Source: Veillonella parvula
Lineage (GTDB): Bacteria > Bacillota > Negativicutes > Veillonellales > Veillonellaceae
Reading direction: 5' to 3'
DNA length: 9,092 nucleotides
Assembly (NCBI GenBank): GCA_947096075.1
Contig: CAMUQE010000075.1
Location: 1 to 9,092 of the forward strand
Shown: positions 6,616 through 9,092 of the stretch, piece after piece
Position numbering within the stretch: the stretch's first letter is position 1
How the letters are laid out: every line of letters starts with the position of its first letter
Notes under the pieces: model-generated
Databases searched by the model: none
What the model was told of the DNA's origin: nothing
The model's input: the letters and a program-made list of their open reading frames with translations, nothing else
Position numbers and translations under genes: made by a program

Positions 6616-6826
6616 TTAAAGTGGCCTTTTGAGTCACTACATAACTGTAATGTTGATTTGCTAAATTTGAAGTGGAAGAAAATACCTTTTCAAAGAGCGA
6701 CTTTGGCAGGTCGAGGCCCTAGGCCGATGACCGGTTTGCCAGTGGAGCGATGAGGAAAGGGATTTTCTGACACCCCGTCCTTGCAAACATTGCACCGATA
6801 GTAGTTACTATCACAGGCCGCTTTAA
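6616..6826 (+). ncRNA. ssrS: 6S RNA candidate (RNA polymerase regulator)
   Basis: A rod-shaped RNA of about 210 nt. UUAAAGUGGCCU (6616-6627) pairs with AGGCCGCUUUAA (6815-6826): 12 bp, one G-U. Next is a large open bubble (6628-6645 against 6795-6814) whose 3' side holds a small perfect hairpin (GATAGT 6797-6802 with ACTATC 6807-6812). Then UGUAAUGU (6646-6653) pairs with ACAUUGCA (6787-6794) and UUGC (6658-6661) with GCAA (6783-6786). Further in, GAAAAT-A-CCTTTTC (6678-6691) pairs with GAGGAAAGG-G-ATTTTC (positions 6754-6767 used). The tip is a GGCA/TGCC, GGTC/GACC, GGCC/GGCC hairpin (6705-6740). A long rod with a central bubble and a 3'-side hairpin is the known 6S layout, mimicking open promoter DNA to hold sigma-A RNA polymerase. 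The 3' strand also resembles E. coli 6S (CACC, hairpin, ACAGcC). No open frame fits here. Identification rests on structure, not alignment. Confidence 0.7.
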
Positions 6827-6838
6827 TCTACCCGTGAC

Positions 6839-6867
6839 TTGTAAATATTGGAAATATATGATATTAT
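6839..6867 (+). promoter_or_regulatory. promoter of the queT leader
   Basis: TTGTAA (6839-6844), a 17-nt spacer and TATTAT (6862-6867). The predicted start near 6874 lies about 11 nt before the first stem of the riboswitch candidate, the usual distance for a short aptamer at the 5' end of a leader. Confidence 0.6.
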
Positions 6868-6884
6868 AAGCGCACAACTAAATA

Positions 6885-6956
6885 AGACAGTTTGAAACCA
6901 TCCTGTCTCTAAACAAAACTACGGAAATTCATAAGCATTTATAGCATGGTAGTTTT
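6885..6956 (+). promoter_or_regulatory. preQ1-I-type riboswitch with antiterminator (queT leader)
   Basis: Stem P1 is AGACAG (6885-6890) with CTGTCT (6903-6908). Its 12-nt loop begins with U and ends with C, the positions that contact preQ1 in known preQ1-I aptamers. The A-rich tail after P1 contains AACAAAAC (6912-6919), the same string I recall in the Thermoanaerobacter tengcongensis preQ1 aptamer. The tail part AAAACTAC (6915-6922) also pairs perfectly with GTAGTTTT (6949-6956). That pairing would break up the terminator stem 6943-6964. Inferred logic: ligand holds the tail in the aptamer, the terminator forms and queT is off; without ligand the antiterminator forms and queT is on. The gene downstream, a queuosine-precursor transporter, fits. 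The P2 pseudoknot pairing is weak on paper (G6894-C6919 is the clearest pair), so the aptamer class is less certain than the attenuator. Confidence 0.65.
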
Positions 6957-6970
6957 GCCATGCTTTTTTT
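6943..6970 (+). terminator. conditional terminator in the queT leader
   Basis: AGCATGG (6943-6949) pairs perfectly with CCATGCT (6958-6964) around an 8-nt loop, running into seven T (6964-6970). Its left arm and loop overlap the antiterminator strand 6949-6956, so both cannot form together. It ends 20 nt before the queT start. Confidence 0.85.
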
Positions 6971-6990
6971 ATTTTGAGGAGGTGAGTGTT

Positions 6991-7482
6991 ATGATTTCTA
7001 CACGCAAATTGACTATTTCTGCCATGGTTGTGGCATTGTACATCGTTGTATTGTATGTAACGCAAAGTGTTTCCTTCGGGGCTTATCAAATTCGTATAGC
7101 AACATCATTGTATGCACTTGCTTATGCCTTTCCGTTCTTGGTGATTCCCATGGGGATTGGCAACCTCATTTCTAACTTCCTATTCGGTGGTCTTGGCATC
7201 CTCGATATGATGGGAGGCTTTGGTGTGGGCGTATTGACGACTGGCATCATCGTAGGAATGCGCAAGCTTGGCCTCAGCGCTTGGTGGGTCATGCTTCCAA
7301 TCGTATTTGTGCCAGCACTATGTGTACCAATGTGGCTCAGTCCATTACTTGGTATTCCGTACTGGCCATTAGTGTTGAATCTTATGGTAGGTCAAACCAT
7401 TCCAGCGATTCTTGGTTCTGTATTGGTGAAAGCCTTGATCAGTCGTCCTAGCATGGCTGCCTTATTAGGTGCTTTCAAATAA
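6991..7482 (+). CDS. queT: queuosine precursor transporter QueT (ECF S-component type)
   Basis: A 163-aa, very hydrophobic protein of the QueT family (COG4708), with about five to six membrane helices. Such proteins are substrate-binding S-components thought to import preQ1, preQ0 or queuine together with a shared ECF energy module, which is not in this window. Family-like features include the N-terminal STRKLTISAMVVALYIV, then QIRIATSLYALAY and GIGNLISNFLFGGLGILDMMGG. The start is ATG 6991 with GAGGAGGTG 6-14 nt upstream. A longer in-frame start at 6946 falls inside the terminator hairpin and is rejected. Expression is probably controlled by the preQ1-type attenuator just upstream. The gene ends 103 nt before a shared bidirectional terminator and faces gdhA. 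The exact ligand cannot be read from the sequence. Confidence 0.92.
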   Translation: MISTRKLTISAMVVALYIVVLYVTQSVSFGAYQIRIATSLYALAYAFPFLVIPMGIGNLISNFLFGGLGILDMMGGFGVGVLTTGIIVGMRKLGLSAWWVMLPIVFVPALCVPMWLSPLLGIPYWPLVLNLMVGQTIPAILGSVLVKALISRPSMAALLGAFK

Positions 7483-7553
7483 AATCAGTAATAAGTAGTT
7501 TACTAATAAAACTAAGTAAGTAATTGAACATCTTTCGATTTTTCAACTACGAC

Positions 7554-7592
7554 TTATAGGTAAATAAAAAGGTTTATAGGTAAATAAAAAGG
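7554..7592. repeat. 20-bp tandem duplication beside the terminator
   Basis: TTATAGGTAAATAAAAAGG occurs at 7554-7572 and again at 7574-7592, a period of 20. The second copy runs into the left arm of the bidirectional terminator. It looks like a recent slippage or duplication event and encodes nothing. Confidence 0.9.
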
Positions 7593-7623
7593 CGTAAGCT
7601 CAAATCGAGCTTACGCCTTTTTT
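7586..7623. terminator. bidirectional terminator between queT and gdhA
   Basis: GGCGTAAGCTC (7591-7601) pairs perfectly with GAGCTTACGCC (7607-7617), an 11-bp GC-rich core. The stem is flanked by AAAAA (7586-7590) and TTTTTT (7618-7623). It therefore has a U-tract in both directions, serving queT (+) and gdhA (-), whose stop codon is 30 nt away. Confidence 0.95.
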
Positions 7624-7652
7624 ATGGCTAAAATGTATGGAGGTATAGGAGT

Positions 7653-8909
7653 TTAGCAGTTATAGCCACGCCATCTAGTTTCAACTACGAGGCGTTCAAG
7701 AGCAACCATGTACGCTGCTTGACGAGGAGGTACATTGTATTTATGTTGCATTTCCCAAACAGCTTCGAAGCTATTTTGCATATTCTTAGTTAATCTTTCA
7801 TTAACTTCTTCTTCAGTCCAGTAGAAGCTTGCTTTATTTTGTACCCATTCATAGTAGGATACAACTACGCCGCCACCGTTAGCAAGAACGTCAGGGATGA
7901 TGTCGATGCCTTTTTCATAGAAGTATTTATCCGCATCATTAGTAGTAGGGCCATTAGCGCCTTCTAAGATGATCTTAGCTTGGATATTTTCCATGTTGTC
8001 TTTGTTTAATTGGTTTTCAAGGGCTGCCATGTATAATACATCAACTGGTTGAGCCAATAATTCTTGAGGTCCAATTGTAGTCATGCCTAGTTCGCTGTAA
8101 CCTTCGAGGGAACGACCATGGGAGTTAGCATATTCGTATGCTTTTTCAACATCGAGACCGTTAGGATTGTAGATGTTAACGCTTACGTCGCCGATAGCCA
8201 CAACTTTTGCACCTGCTTGTGCAATGAGACGAGCACCTACGGAACCTACGTTACCAAAGCCTTGAACTGCAACAGTAAGGTTTTTGATATCCAAGTTTTT
8301 CTTAGCGAGGTAGCTTTGCAATGCGATGAGGCAACCGCGACCAGTTGCTTCATTACGGCCTAAGGAACCGCCTACTTCGATTGGTTTGCCTGTAACGATA
8401 CCTGGGCTCCATTCACCTTTTAATGTGCTGTATTCGTCAGCAATCCAGCTCATGATTTGAGCATTCGTATTTACGTCTGGTGCAGGAACGTCTGTATTAA
8501 CACCGATGATAGGTGCAATACGGCGTACGAAGTTACGAGTTAAACGTTCTAATTCACGAGGGTTTAAAGTTTTTGGATCGACTTTGATGCCGCCTTTGCC
8601 ACCGCCATAAGGGATGTTAGCTATAGCATTTTTAATAGTCATCCACGCTGCTAGTGCACGTACTTCGTTTTCGTCAGAATCAGGATGGAAGCGAAGACCG
8701 CCTTTAGCACTACCACGCAATGTGGAATGTTGGCAACGATAACCTTCGTATACACGAACTTCACCATTGTCGAGTTGAAGAGGAACCGCTACTTTTAGTT
8801 CCCGTTCTGGGTGACGTAACACTTCGTATTCACTACGAGTATAGCCGAGCTTTTCAGCTGCTACGTCTAATGTGTTTAACATGTTTTCATATGGGTTATA
8901 ACCGCTCAT
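7653..8909 (-). CDS. gdhA: glutamate dehydrogenase
   Basis: A 418-aa enzyme of the small hexameric Glu/Leu/Phe/Val dehydrogenase family (GudB/RocG size). It interconverts glutamate with 2-oxoglutarate and ammonia in the cytoplasm, linking nitrogen and carbon metabolism. Substrate-side residues include K69 in SAKGGLR, K93, the catalytic K105 in YGGGKGG and D145 in PAPDVNT. The nucleotide-binding fold starts at about 210 with GFGNVG (217-222). The second strand ends at D241 (IGD), an acidic residue that favours NAD over NADP. All motifs are intact. The start has AGGAGG (complement of 8915-8920) 5 nt upstream. The gene is monocistronic, convergent with queT and ends before the shared terminator. 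A leucine or phenylalanine dehydrogenase is unlikely given the length and motifs. Confidence 0.96.
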   Translation of the reverse strand: MSGYNPYENMLNTLDVAAEKLGYTRSEYEVLRHPERELKVAVPLQLDNGEVRVYEGYRCQHSTLRGSAKGGLRFHPDSDENEVRALAAWMTIKNAIANIPYGGGKGGIKVDPKTLNPRELERLTRNFVRRIAPIIGVNTDVPAPDVNTNAQIMSWIADEYSTLKGEWSPGIVTGKPIEVGGSLGRNEATGRGCLIALQSYLAKKNLDIKNLTVAVQGFGNVGSVGARLIAQAGAKVVAIGDVSVNIYNPNGLDVEKAYEYANSHGRSLEGYSELGMTTIGPQELLAQPVDVLYMAALENQLNKDNMENIQAKIILEGANGPTTNDADKYFYEKGIDIIPDVLANGGGVVVSYYEWVQNKASFYWTEEEVNERLTKNMQNSFEAVWEMQHKYNVPPRQAAYMVALERLVVETRWRGYNC

Positions 8910-8962
8910 AATTACCTCCTGGATATAGAGTAAATTAATAGTTTAATTAATGCTAATTTTAT

Positions 8963-8990
8963 CGCATACTTAAGTATTCGACATTGTAAA
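8963..8990 (-). promoter_or_regulatory. candidate gdhA promoter
   Basis: Read on the - strand, TTTACA (complement of 8985-8990) is followed after 16 nt by TATGCG (complement of 8963-8968). The -35 is good and the -10 is poor (3 of 6), as in promoters needing an activator. A perfect palindrome sits inside the spacer. The leader would be about 45 nt. Confidence 0.35.
8966..8977. promoter_or_regulatory. 12-bp perfect palindrome in the gdhA promoter region
   Basis: ATACTTAAGTAT is perfectly self-complementary. It lies in the spacer and -10 edge of the candidate gdhA promoter, a typical place for a dimeric repressor operator. No known regulator is recognised, and the AT-rich context makes chance occurrence possible. 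Confidence 0.35.
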
Positions 8991-9067
8991 CAGAATACCC
9001 TTTATATTTTCATAAATATATTCTATAGTTTTTGTCCTTTGAAAGTTGTGAAAATATAGATAATTAC

Positions 9068-9083
9068 TATGATTTTTATCACA
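9068..9083. promoter_or_regulatory. CRP/FNR-family operator-like site
   Basis: TATGATTTTTATCACA on the + strand, or TGTGATAAAAATCATA on the - strand. It matches TGTGA-N6-TCACA at 9 of 10 positions. It lies about 160 bp upstream of the gdhA start and 9 bp from the window end, so it may serve gdhA or a divergent gene outside the window. The match is seen; binding is inferred. Confidence 0.4.
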
Positions 9084-9092
9084 GTACAATCT

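Noticed and set aside
6678..6826. RNase P RNA, tmRNA, SRP RNA or cobalamin riboswitch in the queC-queT gap
   Set aside because: GAGGAAAG at 6753-6760 recalls RNase P, but the other conserved RNase P segments and length are missing. No tmRNA tag frame, SRP apical loop or B12 box is present. The long-range pairing fits 6S better.
6946..6990. Longer N-terminus for queT starting at 6946
   Set aside because: The extra codons lie within the terminator hairpin and its T-tract, there is no ribosome binding site before 6946, and ATG 6991 has a strong GAGGAGG and gives the family-like N-terminus.
8118..8363. Open frame on the + strand opposite gdhA
   Set aside because: It is antisense to the conserved NAD-binding part of gdhA and has no recognisable domain or ribosome binding site, so it is a shadow frame.
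1..9092. CRISPR arrays, transposons, tRNA or rRNA genes
   Set aside because: No repeat-spacer pattern, transposase frame, terminal inverted repeats or tRNA cloverleaf was found on either strand by reading.

Overview
The window looks like chromosomal DNA from a low-GC diderm Firmicute. Veillonella or another Negativicute is my best guess, from the AT-rich intergenic DNA, strong AGGAGG-type ribosome binding sites, one TTG start and the protein types. That assignment is inference, because no 16S rRNA or marker protein was compared. Seven confident protein genes plus one small membrane-protein gene are present: seven of these on the + strand and one (gdhA) on the - strand.

Layout. (1) Positions 159-3587 are a self-contained two-gene cassette with an extended -10 promoter and a terminator. 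It encodes a 967-aa fusion of a phospholipase-D-type (HKD-like) nuclease domain, an SF2 helicase and a DUF3427-type C-terminus, followed 8 nt later by a Nudix pyrophosphohydrolase. It is the most accessory-looking part and could be a defence or DNA/nucleotide quality-control module. (2) Positions 3646-4784 hold a 3-mercaptopyruvate sulfurtransferase gene and a small membrane-protein gene under a good promoter. (3) Positions 4785-5725 hold exodeoxyribonuclease III (TTG start) behind a leader rich in small hairpins, ended by a perfect 11-bp hairpin with a UACG loop. (4) Positions 5767-6532 hold queC, for the 7-deazaguanine (preQ0/queuosine) pathway. (5) The 458-nt gap 6533-6990 is full of RNA. 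A roughly 210-nt rod closed by a 12-bp stem looks like 6S RNA. It is followed by a separate promoter and a short leader that appears to be a preQ1-I-type riboswitch with mutually exclusive antiterminator and terminator hairpins. (6) queT, encoding a queuosine-precursor transporter S-component, starts at 6991, inside the reach of that switch. (7) A bidirectional terminator at 7586-7623 separates queT from the convergent glutamate dehydrogenase gene. The upstream DNA of gdhA carries a 12-bp palindrome and a CRP/FNR-like operator.

How they fit together: queC (precursor synthesis) and queT (precursor import) are two routes to the same tRNA modification, and the queT leader offers feedback control by preQ1. 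The helicase/Nudix pair is translationally close and probably works as a unit. The other genes are ordinary housekeeping functions (sulfur transfer, base-excision repair, glutamate catabolism or synthesis). I saw no tRNA, rRNA, CRISPR array, insertion sequence or transposase.
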